Source of the DNA: Anaerolineae bacterium
GTDB lineage: Bacteria > Chloroflexota > Anaerolineae > Promineifilales > Promineifilaceae
Assembly: GCA_019637635.1 (NCBI GenBank)
Contig: JAHBVI010000008.1
Location: 28,365-92,364 of the forward strand
Length of the DNA: 64,000 nucleotides
Direction: 5' to 3'
Positions within the stretch are counted from its first letter, which is position 1; every line of letters begins with the position of its first letter. The position numbers and the translations under genes were made by a program. Shown here in pieces: positions 46,301-53,551 of the stretch. Under the pieces are notes generated by a model. That model worked only from the letters and a program-made list of their open reading frames with translations, was not told the DNA's origin and made no database searches.

Positions 46301-46667
46301 TCAGGATGCCGCCGCTCGTGGGCTGGCCAATGGAGATCATGTAAAAATTGTCTCTGCCAGCAACCCGAATGGGGAGTGGGACTTGCTCAATGGCGACAAA
46401 GTGCCGATGGTAGGCAAAGTGAAAACGACGCAGGGTATCCGCCCGGGGGTGATTGGCTTTGGCCTGGGCTTTGGACATTGGGCGTATGGCAGCCGGGATG
46501 TGCAGGTGAATGGGCAGACGATTCCGGGTGACGGCCGTCGCGCTCAGGGTATCCACGCCAATGCGGCCATGCGCGTAGACCCGTATCTGGGCAACACCAC
46601 CCTGGTAGACCCTGTCGGTGGCAGCGCCGTCTTTTATGATACACAGGTAAAATTGGTGAAAGTGTAA
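43395..46667 (+). CDS. Molybdopterin oxidoreductase catalytic subunit (TtrA/ArrA/PsrA-like), Tat-exported
   Basis: About 1090 aa from the ATG at 43395, just after the NrfD stop. It has a Tat signal (SRRDFLRISAVTGGVAF), a [4Fe-4S] motif (CLQCNTGCP with AICPKG later) and molybdopterin domains typical of the DMSO reductase family. The stretch HTTVCQGSLYF offers a cysteine as the likely Mo ligand, as in the thiosulfate/polysulfide, tetrathionate and arsenate reductase group. Length and gene order fit tetrathionate reductase. The ars genes nearby make arsenate or selenate a real alternative. C-terminal molydop-binding domain: NYWLLAVLPENFVLINAQDA. Confidence 0.85.
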   Translation: MTKETLHNQPNGCDLSRRDFLRISAVTGGVAFLGTLPFVHKVLAQDEVSLQSAYVLAQPENQIYTVCLQCNTGCPIKVKLLDGVAAKIDGNPYSPWTMAPHINYETPVADVATMEGAICPKGQSGLQTVYDPYRLVSVLKRKPGTKRGGGEWETITFDQAIAEVVNGGDLFGEGTVPGLKESYVLTDAKVAKDMAAAITKIQDEKEPEAKLALVEEFKVTFADYLDTMIDPDHPDMGPKNNQFVFAWGRLKDARKDFISRFLKAYGTNNAHGHTTVCQGSLYFTGKAMSETYTDGKWTGGSKFYWQGDVQNSRFVLFVGASPFEGNYGPPLRVKGITNGLVNGLKMAVVDPRLSKTAAKAWKWLPALPGTEAALALAMIQWVIDNGRYDARYLSAANKAAADAIGEPTWTPATWLVKLDEHGQPGKFLRASEIGLREKEERPTSTDPEKTYEFDYFVALVDGQPTPVDPYDTETAVHGDLLVDNLKLGDYTVKSGLQIISDSAHEHTLQEWADICGVRLRDIEEIAFEFTNYGKQAVADIHRGVSQHTNGFYNVLAWYTLNALIGNYDHAGGLIKATTYKYDGSKAGQPYKIGDMSDSMAPFGTSIIRHGEKYDKNTLFLRDGYPAKRNWYYLSSDIYQEIVPSIGDAYPYPAKALMLYMGSPVYSLPAGNTNIAILSDPQKLPLFIAIDPFIGETSMYADYIFPDTMYLERWEFGGSHPNNPFKVQPVRNPAIDPLVPDVTVFGQQTPMSLEAVLLGIAEEMELPGFGPGGYKDYGDFSHPDDLYIKALANLAFGEKEDGSDSAPDADAEEMRIFKEARRHLRKSVYDEARWQAIAGDLWPKVVYMLNRGGRFEAYEKGYKQGEFPEAGGEVFGLDLTQVSHPFGTMLNLYQEKTYDTKSAMTGEHLVGYAKYLPGPFDVTGERLQDEKDGYDLRMITYREITQTKSRTSSNYWLLAVLPENFVLINAQDAAARGLANGDHVKIVSASNPNGEWDLLNGDKVPMVGKVKTTQGIRPGVIGFGLGFGHWAYGSRDVQVNGQTIPGDGRRAQGIHANAAMRVDPYLGNTTLVDPVGGSAVFYDTQVKLVKV

Positions 46668-46670
46668 GAA

Positions 46671-46712
46671 GATTGGGAGATTGAGAGACCAGGAGACTCT
46701 CCCAATCTCCCA
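46671..46712. repeat. Imperfect inverted repeat (GATTGGGAG family)
   Basis: GATTGGGAGATTGAGAG on the left and CTCTCCCAATCTCCC on the right pair imperfectly. It lies between the molybdoenzyme stop and the FmdE-like start and shares its words with 3086-3140 and 4826-4871. Confidence 0.65.
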
Positions 46713-46728
46713 CTTCAAGTCGAAGATT

Positions 46729-47355
46729 ATGGATTTACAAACCATTTTGGAGATTTCGTCAGCGCAGCATAAACATTTGTGCCCGCGCCAGGTGTTGGGA
46801 GCGCGCATTGGGCTGGCGGGGGCGGCGGCGCTGGGGCTGGATGCGCCCCGCGCGGACAAGCGGCTGCTGATCATCGTGGAGACGGACGGCTGTTTTGCCG
46901 ATGGGATAGCGGCGGCGACGGGCTGCACCATGGGCCATCGCACGCTGCGGCTGGCGGATTATGGCAAAATTGGGGCGACGTTTGTGGATGTGAAGACGGC
47001 AACGGCCGTGCGCATTGCCCCCCAACTCGATGTCCGCGACAAAGCCTACGCTTACGCCCCCGGCGAAAACAAACATTACTATGCCCAACTCGTCGGCTAC
47101 CAGCAGATGCCCAACGATGAACTGCTCACCATCCAGCCGGTCACCTTAACGACGCCGGTGCAGCAGATCGTCAGCCGGGCCGGGGTGCGGGTAAATTGTG
47201 TGGCCTGTGGCGAGGAGATTATCAATGAGCGGGAGGTGGTGCGGGAGGGACGGCCGTACTGCGCTGCCTGCGCCGCCCCGGCCTATTACCAACCAGATAC
47301 ATCACTGGTCTTCCCCCTGGAGATTGGTTCAATCTTGAAGATTGAACCAATCTGA
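46729..47355 (+). CDS. FmdE-family protein with C-terminal zinc ribbon
   Basis: A 208-aa protein. The FmdE domain fills the first 150 residues (AQHKHLCPRQVLGARIGLAG, ETDGCFADGIAAATGCTMGH). A zinc ribbon of TraR/DksA type follows (CVACGEEI, then CAACAAP). FmdE proteins accompany molybdenum or tungsten enzymes and may handle the metal or the cofactor. It follows the molybdoenzyme gene by 61 bases on the same strand. The last 12 codons, including the stop, are supplied by the 33-base palindrome at 47321-47353. Confidence 0.8.
   Translation: MDLQTILEISSAQHKHLCPRQVLGARIGLAGAAALGLDAPRADKRLLIIVETDGCFADGIAAATGCTMGHRTLRLADYGKIGATFVDVKTATAVRIAPQLDVRDKAYAYAPGENKHYYAQLVGYQQMPNDELLTIQPVTLTTPVQQIVSRAGVRVNCVACGEEIINEREVVREGRPYCAACAAPAYYQPDTSLVFPLEIGSILKIEPI
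47321..47353. repeat. Perfect palindrome, AGATTGGTTCAATC family, copy 1
   Basis: Sixteen-base arms pair perfectly around one central base. An identical copy is at 48237-48269 and a degenerate one at 13871-13904. This copy encodes the C-terminus and stop of the FmdE-like gene, and may double as a terminator. Confidence 0.9.
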
Positions 47356-47376
47356 CCAACATTACAAAGGAACAGT

Positions 47377-47694
47377 ATGAGCGAGAAACCACAAGCGAAT
47401 CAAAATTTTATGGCCGAATTCCCGGCCATTGCCGCCGCGTATGATCAGTTAGGCACGGCCGTACACGACGCTGGCCCCCTGGATAACAAAACCCGTCATC
47501 TGGTCAAACTGGCGTTAGCCATTGGCGCGCGGCACGAAGGGGCCGCCCATGCCCACACCCGTCGCCTTTTAGAATTGGGGGCTACCCCAGAAGAAATCAA
47601 ACACGTCGTCGCCCTGGCTGTTACCACCCTGGGCCTGCCCAATGCCGTAGCCGCCTACACCTGGGTCAACGACGTTCTCAACCCGGCAGGTTAG
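47377..47694 (+). CDS. Carboxymuconolactone decarboxylase (AhpD-like) family protein without CxxC
   Basis: A 105-aa protein of the CMD fold (LDNKTRHLVKLALAIGARHEGA, LELGATPEEIKHVVALAVTTLG). Active AhpD-like thiol enzymes have CxxCxxxH at the position reading EGAAHAHTRR here. The redox cysteines are therefore missing and peroxidase activity is unlikely. AGGA precedes the start. It is the last gene of the plus-strand set, and its 3' end overlaps the convergent DUF1462-like gene by 17 bases. Confidence 0.75.
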   Translation: MSEKPQANQNFMAEFPAIAAAYDQLGTAVHDAGPLDNKTRHLVKLALAIGARHEGAAHAHTRRLLELGATPEEIKHVVALAVTTLGLPNAVAAYTWVNDVLNPAG

Positions 47695-47968
47695 CCGCTT
47701 CCACACGGCGGCAAATGAGGGGGAGCGAAATTTTGCCGCCGCTGCTGACCATCTCGCCATTCACCAATACCAGCGGTAGTTGGGCTTCGGCCGGGAGCGG
47801 CGGGCAGGTGGGGTCAAACAGGTCGAAGTAGGTGACAGTCACGGCCGTGCCGTACCGCCCCTTGAGCTGCCGCGCCGCCCACTGCGCCACCTCACGCCAC
47901 GTCTCCTTCACGCCCTCCGCGCAGGCCACCGGCGCGCCGATAATGTACACAGTTGCCGGTGTGTTCAT
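47678..47968 (-). CDS. DUF1462/YuzD-like thioredoxin-fold protein
   Basis: About 96 aa from the ATG at 47968. The pattern VYIIGAPVACAEGVKETW, VTYFDLFDP and LPLVLVNGEMVSSGGKISL fits the DUF1462 (YuzD) family, a thioredoxin-like fold. Only one cysteine remains near the expected active site. It is the last gene of the minus-strand metalloid and thiol set. Its start overlaps the stop of the FmdB-type gene by four bases. Confidence 0.6.
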   Translation of the reverse strand: MNTPATVYIIGAPVACAEGVKETWREVAQWAARQLKGRYGTAVTVTYFDLFDPTCPPLPAEAQLPLVLVNGEMVSSGGKISLPLICRRVEAANLPG

Positions 47969-48210
47969 CCGCAGCCACACCCCCCGGAACCACAGCCACA
48001 GGTTGGGCCGCTCATCATCGGCAGGGGCAGGCTACGGCCGTCATTCCCCGCTCCCTGGCCGATAAAAACGCCGGCCGTCAACACCTGCTGCGTCTCCACT
48101 GCCTGGCAAACCGGGCACGCCGGCTGTAACCCGGCATCCTTCTCTTTGAACGACGCCCGCACCGTGAACGGGTGACCGCACTGTTTACAACGAAAATCAT
48201 AAAGTGGCAT
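47965..48210 (-). CDS. FmdB-type small zinc-ribbon protein
   Basis: An 81-aa protein beginning MPLYDFRCKQCGHPF, with CPVCQ later: the CxxC...CxxC ribbon of the FmdB regulatory protein family. The C-terminus is rich in Gly and Cys (CGCGSGGCGCG), suggesting extra metal binding. FmdB-type proteins often accompany molybdenum enzymes or metal-handling genes; the role is unproven. It overlaps the following gene and is preceded by a perfect palindrome at 48237. Confidence 0.75.
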   Translation of the reverse strand: MPLYDFRCKQCGHPFTVRASFKEKDAGLQPACPVCQAVETQQVLTAGVFIGQGAGNDGRSLPLPMMSGPTCGCGSGGCGCG

Positions 48211-48236
48211 AGTTGTCTCTCCGCTTGATTAACTCC

Positions 48237-48269
48237 AGATTGGTTCAATCTTGAAGATTGAACCAATCT
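48237..48269. repeat. Perfect palindrome, AGATTGGTTCAATC family, copy 2
   Basis: The 33 bases are identical to copy 1 at 47321. It lies between the ArsA stop (48281) and the FmdB-type start (48210), so it may form a terminator or processing hairpin inside the operon. Confidence 0.9.
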
Positions 48270-48280
48270 GTGCAATTTCC

Positions 48281-50137
48281 TTACACGATAGCCGCTTCAC
48301 TATACATCTGCTGGCCCAGTTCGGCCAGCATGTCCAGCCCTTGTACCTCCTGCGGCAGCAGGGGGATGGCGAGGACGGGCGTGTCGAAGCGCTGCTGGAT
48401 TTCGGCCAGATAGTGGGCCTGCATGGCGCGGCGGGATTGGGTGAAGGGGGTGCCTGCCTGTTCTTCTGGGATGATAAAGTTGGCCACGGCTAACCCGGTC
48501 GGGATTTCCAACGTCGCCAATTCCTGGCTGGCGCGGTAGGCTTCGATGATGGGCGTGGATTCCGGGTACATGACGAAGGCGAAGGTGCTGCGTTCCGGGC
48601 GGCGCATCATGTCAATCACATCCGCAAAACGCTGTTTGGCAAGGTCATCGGCAACGGCCGTGTCCACCGAAGCAAACACCTTCACATCCAACTGCTTGCT
48701 CCAATCCAGCGGCAGTTCCAACAGGCGCAGGGTATGGCCGGTGGGGGCGGTGTCAAACACCACACTCTGCCACGGCCCATCGGAGGCAAATTCGATGAAG
48801 CGGTCAAAGGCGGCAATCTCTTCCGTGCAGGGGGAATCCAATTCCTCGGCCATCACCTTGATGGCCCCTTCTGGGCGGCCGCGCTCATGGGCGTCATCCA
48901 AAATGCGTTTTTTGTACACTTCGGCCACCGCTTTGGGGTCTATTTTCACTGCCCACAGATTGGGCAGCCCGGCCAATGGCGCCGGTTCGTCGCCCACCGG
49001 TTCACCCAACACATCACCCAGGTGGGCGGCGGGGTCGGTGGTGAGCAGCAGCGTTTGGTAGCCCTGGTTGGCCAGCCACACGGCCGTGGCGCAGGAAGCC
49101 ACCGTCTTACCCACCCCCCCCTTCCCGGCGAAGAAAATAGTGCGGCGGTGGCCGTTGGGCTGGATGCGCGGCAAAAATTCGGCTGGATGGGACAATTTGA
49201 AGGCGGCAGGAACGGCCGTGTGCCCGTTGGCGCTAAAACGCGCCGTTTTTTCACCGTGCAGCAGAGCGGCAACGGTGCGCAGCCGCTCGATCCCCTTAAT
49301 TTCGCCGTCCATCAGGAACATGCGCCGCGCGGCGTAAGGCAAATCGCGTTCGATCTGGCTCAGGTAGCCCGCCTGCATCTCGGCGCGGGCGGCAAAAAGG
49401 GCGTTCTGCGTCGCCTGCGGCGGGATGATGCCGTTGACGATCAATTCATGGGTGCGGATGTCCAGTTTACGCAGTTCGCCAATGGCCCGCTGTGTCTCGC
49501 GGATGGAGATGGCTTCCGGGTGCAGCACAAAAGTAAAGCGCGTCTGCGCCGGGTCGCGTAAAATCGCCAGAGCGCGTTCATATTTGAATTTGGCGCTCTG
49601 AATGGCCGCCGCCGGGCCGATGCAGGTCTGGCCGCTGCCCTGTTCGGCCGCGCTGATGGTGTTGGCCCATTCGGCCGGCAGTTCCAGCAGGCGGATGGTG
49701 TGGCCGGTGGGCGCAGTGTCGAAGACGATCACGTCAAATTGCACCGGTTGGTCGGCTTCGTTGTCCAGCACCAGGAAGTCTGTGAAGCGATCAAAGGCGG
49801 CTACCTCGGCCGTGCAGGGACCGCTCATTTGCTCGTTAATCACTTCGACCATCGGCGTGGGAAAGATGTCTCGGAGGGGGGCTAAAGCGCGTTCTTTGTA
49901 CTCCTCGGTGGCCGTGTCGGGGTCAATTTCCATGGCCCACAGGTTGGCGATGCCGGTTAACGGGGTGATCTGGTGGCCGATAGGCTGTTCAAACACGTCG
50001 GCTAAATTGGCCGCCGGGTCGGTAGTAATAATCAGGGTGCGTTCGCCGGCGTCGGCGTGGCGCACGGCCGTGGCGCAGGCCATACTCGTTTTGCCCACAC
50101 CGCCTTTGCCGGAGAAGAAGATGAATTGGGTGTTCAT
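48281..50137 (-). CDS. arsA: Two-domain arsenite-transporting ATPase ArsA
   Basis: A 618-aa tandem ATPase. Each half has a deviant Walker A (GKGGVGKT at residues 10-17 and about 336-343) and the DTAPTGHT signature. The As(III)/Sb(III)-binding cysteines of classical ArsA are recognisable: PCTAEVAAFDRF in the first half, GQTCIGPAAA after it and PCTEEIAAFDRF in the second. ArsA uses ATP to drive arsenite through a membrane pump, receiving it from ArsD. No ArsB or Acr3 gene lies in the window; the TauE/SafE permeases nearby might substitute, which is speculation. GAGGA supports the start. Confidence 0.9.
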   Translation of the reverse strand: MNTQFIFFSGKGGVGKTSMACATAVRHADAGERTLIITTDPAANLADVFEQPIGHQITPLTGIANLWAMEIDPDTATEEYKERALAPLRDIFPTPMVEVINEQMSGPCTAEVAAFDRFTDFLVLDNEADQPVQFDVIVFDTAPTGHTIRLLELPAEWANTISAAEQGSGQTCIGPAAAIQSAKFKYERALAILRDPAQTRFTFVLHPEAISIRETQRAIGELRKLDIRTHELIVNGIIPPQATQNALFAARAEMQAGYLSQIERDLPYAARRMFLMDGEIKGIERLRTVAALLHGEKTARFSANGHTAVPAAFKLSHPAEFLPRIQPNGHRRTIFFAGKGGVGKTVASCATAVWLANQGYQTLLLTTDPAAHLGDVLGEPVGDEPAPLAGLPNLWAVKIDPKAVAEVYKKRILDDAHERGRPEGAIKVMAEELDSPCTEEIAAFDRFIEFASDGPWQSVVFDTAPTGHTLRLLELPLDWSKQLDVKVFASVDTAVADDLAKQRFADVIDMMRRPERSTFAFVMYPESTPIIEAYRASQELATLEIPTGLAVANFIIPEEQAGTPFTQSRRAMQAHYLAEIQQRFDTPVLAIPLLPQEVQGLDMLAELGQQMYSEAAIV

Positions 50138-50160
50138 ATATGTTCCTCGTTGTTCGTTCT

Positions 50161-50227
50161 AAACGTAAAACGTGAAACGTGAAACGTAAGAAGAGAGATC
50201 ATCACGTTTTAAGTTTTACGTTTCACG
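50161..50227. repeat. Imperfect inverted repeat of AACGTGAAACGT words
   Basis: About 21-base arms (AACGTAAAACGTGAAACGTGA and its near-complement) surround a purine-rich loop. It lies between the arsD stop and the arsA start, and one arm reaches the arsD stop codon. Confidence 0.65.
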
Positions 50228-50585
50228 CATTATTCAAATAAGTTTGTAGTTCTTCGAGGGTGGGATAAGCGCCTACTTTGATGACCTGGCCGCGCACGGC
50301 CGTAATGGGCAGCGCCGCCAGTTGTTGTTCCCGTACCAGGCGCATGACGTCGTTGTTGTTCATAAATTTGTGCGGGTGGCTGGTCATCTGGTAGCGTTCT
50401 ACGGCCGTACCCTCTGCTTGCAACGCCATAATCATCTCGCTGACATCCAGCAAGGTCTGGTCTAATTCTGGCCCGCACAGCCCGGTGGGGCAGCACATGG
50501 GCGGATCAAACAGTTCGACGATGGCCGTATGGTTGGTCACGGCCGTGTCGGGCGCCGCGTTAAAAAGTGAAATCGTGTCGTTCAT
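50223..50585 (-). CDS. arsD: Arsenic metallochaperone ArsD
   Basis: A 120-aa protein with the defining motif VELFDPPMCCPTGLCGPELD. The vicinal cysteine pair and the third cysteine bind As(III) or Sb(III) and pass it to ArsA. The rest follows the ArsD thioredoxin-like fold (RYQMTSHPHKFMNNNDVM, LPITAVRGQVIKVGAYPTL). It lies directly upstream of arsA and downstream of an arsR-type gene, the standard arsRDA order. The N-terminus is extended by about 18 residues compared with the plasmid protein. Confidence 0.92.
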   Translation of the reverse strand: MNDTISLFNAAPDTAVTNHTAIVELFDPPMCCPTGLCGPELDQTLLDVSEMIMALQAEGTAVERYQMTSHPHKFMNNNDVMRLVREQQLAALPITAVRGQVIKVGAYPTLEELQTYLNNA

Positions 50586-50640
50586 GGTTTGTTGTGTTCC
50601 TTTTTACTTCAATGATTTTTGAACTAATCTTGCAAAAAAA

Positions 50641-51021
50641 TCAGGCAACGGCAATATCGGTCATCCGCACCAGCGATCCCTGCGGCCCGCAGGTGGGGCG
50701 GCGCGGTTGGATGCGGTGGGCGTCAAAAAACGCGCCAAAAGCGTGGTTCAGTTCCGCCAGCGCCGCTTCATTGAGAGAGAAATAGACCCAACGGCCGTCC
50801 AGCACATCCCGTTCCATTTCCACCAACCCCAAATCGCGCAGGATGTTCATGTGGTGCGAAATCAGGTTCGGCGACATCTCCAATGCCTCGCCCAGTTCAC
50901 AATTGCAATGTACCCCTTCCATCAGCAAATGGATCATTTGCAGCCGCTTGGGGTTAGCCAGCGCCTTTAACTGTTCGGCAAGCCGCTCAATGGCAATGGG
51001 TGGGGGATTTACATCAAACAC
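50641..51021 (-). CDS. arsR: ArsR-family metalloregulator with CxC motif
   Basis: A 126-aa winged-helix repressor starting at GTG 51021 (GAGAGG upstream). It has LAEQLKALANPKRLQMIHLL, then HCNCELGEALEMSPNLISHHM. The CxC pair at the start of the recognition helix corresponds to the As(III) site of ArsR proteins; the third Cys of the plasmid protein is absent. It would repress the arsDA genes until arsenite or antimonite binds. TTCAA-N6-TTGAA lies in its upstream region at 51081-51096. Confidence 0.88.
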   Translation of the reverse strand: MFDVNPPPIAIERLAEQLKALANPKRLQMIHLLMEGVHCNCELGEALEMSPNLISHHMNILRDLGLVEMERDVLDGRWVYFSLNEAALAELNHAFGAFFDAHRIQPRRPTCGPQGSLVRMTDIAVA

Positions 51022-51032
51022 GTTTGCCTCTC

Positions 51033-51066
51033 AGAAGTTAAACTTTTTGGGAAAAGTTGCACTTCT
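51033..51066. promoter_or_regulatory. AGAAGTTCAAC-family palindrome just upstream of arsR
   Basis: AGAAGTTAAACTTTT and the near-complementary AAAAGTTGCACTTCT flank a short centre, ending 12 bases before the GTG start. Perfect members of the same family lie 20 bases before the VKOR start (56945) and 12 bases before the PIG-L start (63302). The position in front of start codons fits an operator or a 5'-UTR hairpin. Confidence 0.55.
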
Positions 51067-51080
51067 CTTTTGCTAGATAG

Positions 51081-51096
51081 TTCAAACTTTCTTGAA
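51081..51096. promoter_or_regulatory. Candidate ArsR operator
   Basis: TTCAAACTTTCTTGAA is a TTCAA-N6-TTGAA dyad, the general form of ArsR-family operators. It sits 60 bases upstream of the arsR start, where a promoter is expected. Confidence 0.5.
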
Positions 51097-51195
51097 GTAT
51101 ATTCACAAACCTGATAAGGGCAAGGGGCAAGCGTGCGCAGGGGGCGAATTGGGGCAAACTGGTGATTTTTGTCAGGTAGTTTCCAGTGACAAACG

Positions 51196-52011
51196 CTACC
51201 TGACCCCACCCTCCAGTTTTAGCTGTATGGCGTCCATTTTGTCTTTGGCGCTGCGGGCGGCGTCGTAAAAGAGTTGGGTCACGGCCGTTTCATCCACCGT
51301 TTGCATGGGCGTTAAAGCCTTCATCTCGCTAAAGGAGAGGTCGGTGTTCAGGACGAGGACGGCCGTGCCCGCCATCACCTGGGCCGCCACCCGGCGGGCC
51401 GCTGCCGGCGACAAACCGGCAGCCTCCCCTGACTGGGCCATTCCTTCCAGCACCGGCAGCAGGCTGCGCATGGCCGCGCCGCTGAGTCCCACGCACCAGT
51501 TCATTTGCTCGTCCTGCACTTCAATGGAATCGCCCAGGGTGGCGAGTACGGCCGTGACCAACTCCCGTGTCTCCTGTGTGGCCGTAGCTCCATAAGCCAC
51601 CGGGTTCAGGCCCGCGCCCACCAGCGAAGGCGCATTGGGCATCACCCGCACCACGGCCACGCCCGGCGGCGCGATGTTTTCCAGCCGCGCCAGGGAAATC
51701 AGCGCGGCAAAAGAGACCACCACCTGCCCCTGGCGCAAACGCGGCGACAGGCTTTGCAGCACCGCCGGCACCGCCTGGGGCGCCGGGGAGAGCAGAATCA
51801 GGTCGGCGGTGCAGGCAGCTTCATCGGTGAGGGTCACGGCCGTGACGCCAAATTCAGCCGCGCTCGCCTGCCCCCGCGCCACGTCCGCATCACAGATCAC
51901 AATCTGCCCGGCCGGCACGCCCGCCGCCAGCAAACGGGTGATTAAAATACGGCCGATATTACCCACGCCAATAATGGCAAACCGCTTGTTGGATAGACTA
52001 TTTGTATTCAT
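51196..52011 (-). CDS. proC: Pyrroline-5-carboxylate reductase-like (ProC family)
   Basis: About 271 aa from the ATG at 52011 (AGAGG upstream). The N-terminal NAD(P)-binding fold is FAIIGVGNIGRILITRLL. VRVMPNAPSLVGAGLNPVAYG is the ProC substrate segment, and the C-terminal dimerisation domain has GLSPAAARRVAAQVMAGTA and TPMQTVDE. ProC makes proline from pyrroline-5-carboxylate. The late motif MKALTPMQTVDE differs from the usual PGGTT/TSPGGTT segment, so a relative with another substrate is possible. Its place beside GcvPB is unusual for a proline gene. Cytoplasmic. Confidence 0.7.
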   Translation of the reverse strand: MNTNSLSNKRFAIIGVGNIGRILITRLLAAGVPAGQIVICDADVARGQASAAEFGVTAVTLTDEAACTADLILLSPAPQAVPAVLQSLSPRLRQGQVVVSFAALISLARLENIAPPGVAVVRVMPNAPSLVGAGLNPVAYGATATQETRELVTAVLATLGDSIEVQDEQMNWCVGLSGAAMRSLLPVLEGMAQSGEAAGLSPAAARRVAAQVMAGTAVLVLNTDLSFSEMKALTPMQTVDETAVTQLFYDAARSAKDKMDAIQLKLEGGVR

Positions 52012-52060
52012 AAACCTCTGTCTGCCTGTGTAGGGCGATTTGAAAAATCGCCCCACTGTT

Positions 52061-53551
52061 CTATTCGGGAACGGCCCGGCACAGCACCAGGTTCTTCGCA
52101 GCGTACACCTCATCCACCCGGCCCACCGGCGCGTTGTGCGGCGCGCCGTGCAGCAGTTCCGGCTCTTCCTGCGCTTCCTGGCGAATGGCTATCATGGCCG
52201 CAGCATATCGGTCCAGCGTTTGCCGCGATTCCGTCTCCGTCGGCTCCACCATCAACGCCTCGTGAACTTTCAGCGTGGTGTGCGGCGCACCCAGTGGGAA
52301 GTAGTTGGAAGGCGGGTGGAAGCCGTAATCAATCAACCGCTTGGAGATGTCCAGGGCGCGAATCCCCTCTGCGGCCAGTTTGCCCTCGGCCACAAATTCG
52401 TGCATACAGACGCGGTCATAGGGAATCTCATAAACCTGGCCGATTTTAACGCGCAGGTAGTTGGCGTTCAGCACGGCATTTTCGGAGACGGCGCGCAGTT
52501 CAGCCGAGCCATGCGCGCGCAGATAGGCGTAGGCGCGCACCAGGATGCCAAAGTTGCCGTGGAACGCTTTCATCCGGCCAATACTCTGGGCGGGCATGGC
52601 AAAGGCATAAGTTGGCGGGGATGCAGTCTCATCCAGGGTAACGAGCGGCCCCGGCAGGAAGGGTGCCAGCTTCTCATTGGCCGCCACCGGCCCGGCGCCT
52701 GGCCCGCCGCCGCCATGCGGCGTGGAGAAGGTTTTGTGCAGGTTGTAGTGCATTACGTCGAAGCCCAGGTCAGCCAGTTTGACAATGCCCATCAGGGCAT
52801 TCATATTGGCCCCGTCGGCGTACATCAGGCCGCCGCAGGCGTGAACCAGTTGCGTGATTTCCAGAATGTTTTCCTCGAACAGCCCCAGGGTGTTGGGGAT
52901 GGTGATCATCATGGCGGCGACGTGTGGCCCCAGGTTGGCTTGCAGAGCGTCCATTGCCACGTTGCCGCGGGCGTCGGTGGGCAGTTCCACCACTTTGAAA
53001 CCGGCCATGCTGCTGGTAGCCGGATTGGTGCCATGAGCAGAGTCGGGCAGGAGGATGGTGTCGCGGGCGTTGTCGCCCCGGTTGCGGTGGTAGGCGCGCA
53101 CCATGAGTATGCCGGTGAATTCGCCCTGCGCCCCGGCCGCCGGCTGCAAGCTGGTAGCCGTAAAGCCGTTCAGTTCGCTCAGCCAGGTTTGCAGGTCAAA
53201 CATCATGTGCAGGCTGCCTTGTATGGTGGCGGCATCCTGGAGCGGATGCGCTTCCAAAAAGCCGGGCAGGTGAGCCATGGCTTCGTTCAGGCGCGGGTTG
53301 TATTTCATGGTGCAGGAGCCGAGCGGGTACATGGTGGTGTCTACGCCAAAGTTTTGGCGGGAGAGGCGGGTGTAGTGGCGCACCACGTCGGCTTCGCTGA
53401 CTTCGGGCAGGTTGAGTTCGTCGCGCAGCAGGTCAGGGGGCAGGGGAGCAGGCGGGAATGGGGCGGCGGGCATGGTCACGGCCGTGCGCCCCGGCGCGCC
53501 CAGTTCATAAATCAACGGTTCGTACAGGGGGTCATGTGGGGAAGCGTTCAT
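52061..53551 (-). CDS. gcvPB: Glycine dehydrogenase (decarboxylating) subunit 2
   Basis: A 496-aa PLP enzyme from the ATG at 53551 (GGAGA upstream). The PLP lysine motif is present (HYNLHKTFSTPHGGGGPGAG), as are MYPLGSCTMKYNPR and GLMYADGANMNALMG. With GcvPA it forms the P-protein of the glycine cleavage system, which decarboxylates glycine and loads aminomethyl on the lipoyl H-protein. No T- or H-protein gene lies in the window. It overlaps gcvPA by four bases. Confidence 0.92.
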   Translation of the reverse strand: MNASPHDPLYEPLIYELGAPGRTAVTMPAAPFPPAPLPPDLLRDELNLPEVSEADVVRHYTRLSRQNFGVDTTMYPLGSCTMKYNPRLNEAMAHLPGFLEAHPLQDAATIQGSLHMMFDLQTWLSELNGFTATSLQPAAGAQGEFTGILMVRAYHRNRGDNARDTILLPDSAHGTNPATSSMAGFKVVELPTDARGNVAMDALQANLGPHVAAMMITIPNTLGLFEENILEITQLVHACGGLMYADGANMNALMGIVKLADLGFDVMHYNLHKTFSTPHGGGGPGAGPVAANEKLAPFLPGPLVTLDETASPPTYAFAMPAQSIGRMKAFHGNFGILVRAYAYLRAHGSAELRAVSENAVLNANYLRVKIGQVYEIPYDRVCMHEFVAEGKLAAEGIRALDISKRLIDYGFHPPSNYFPLGAPHTTLKVHEALMVEPTETESRQTLDRYAAAMIAIRQEAQEEPELLHGAPHNAPVGRVDEVYAAKNLVLCRAVPE

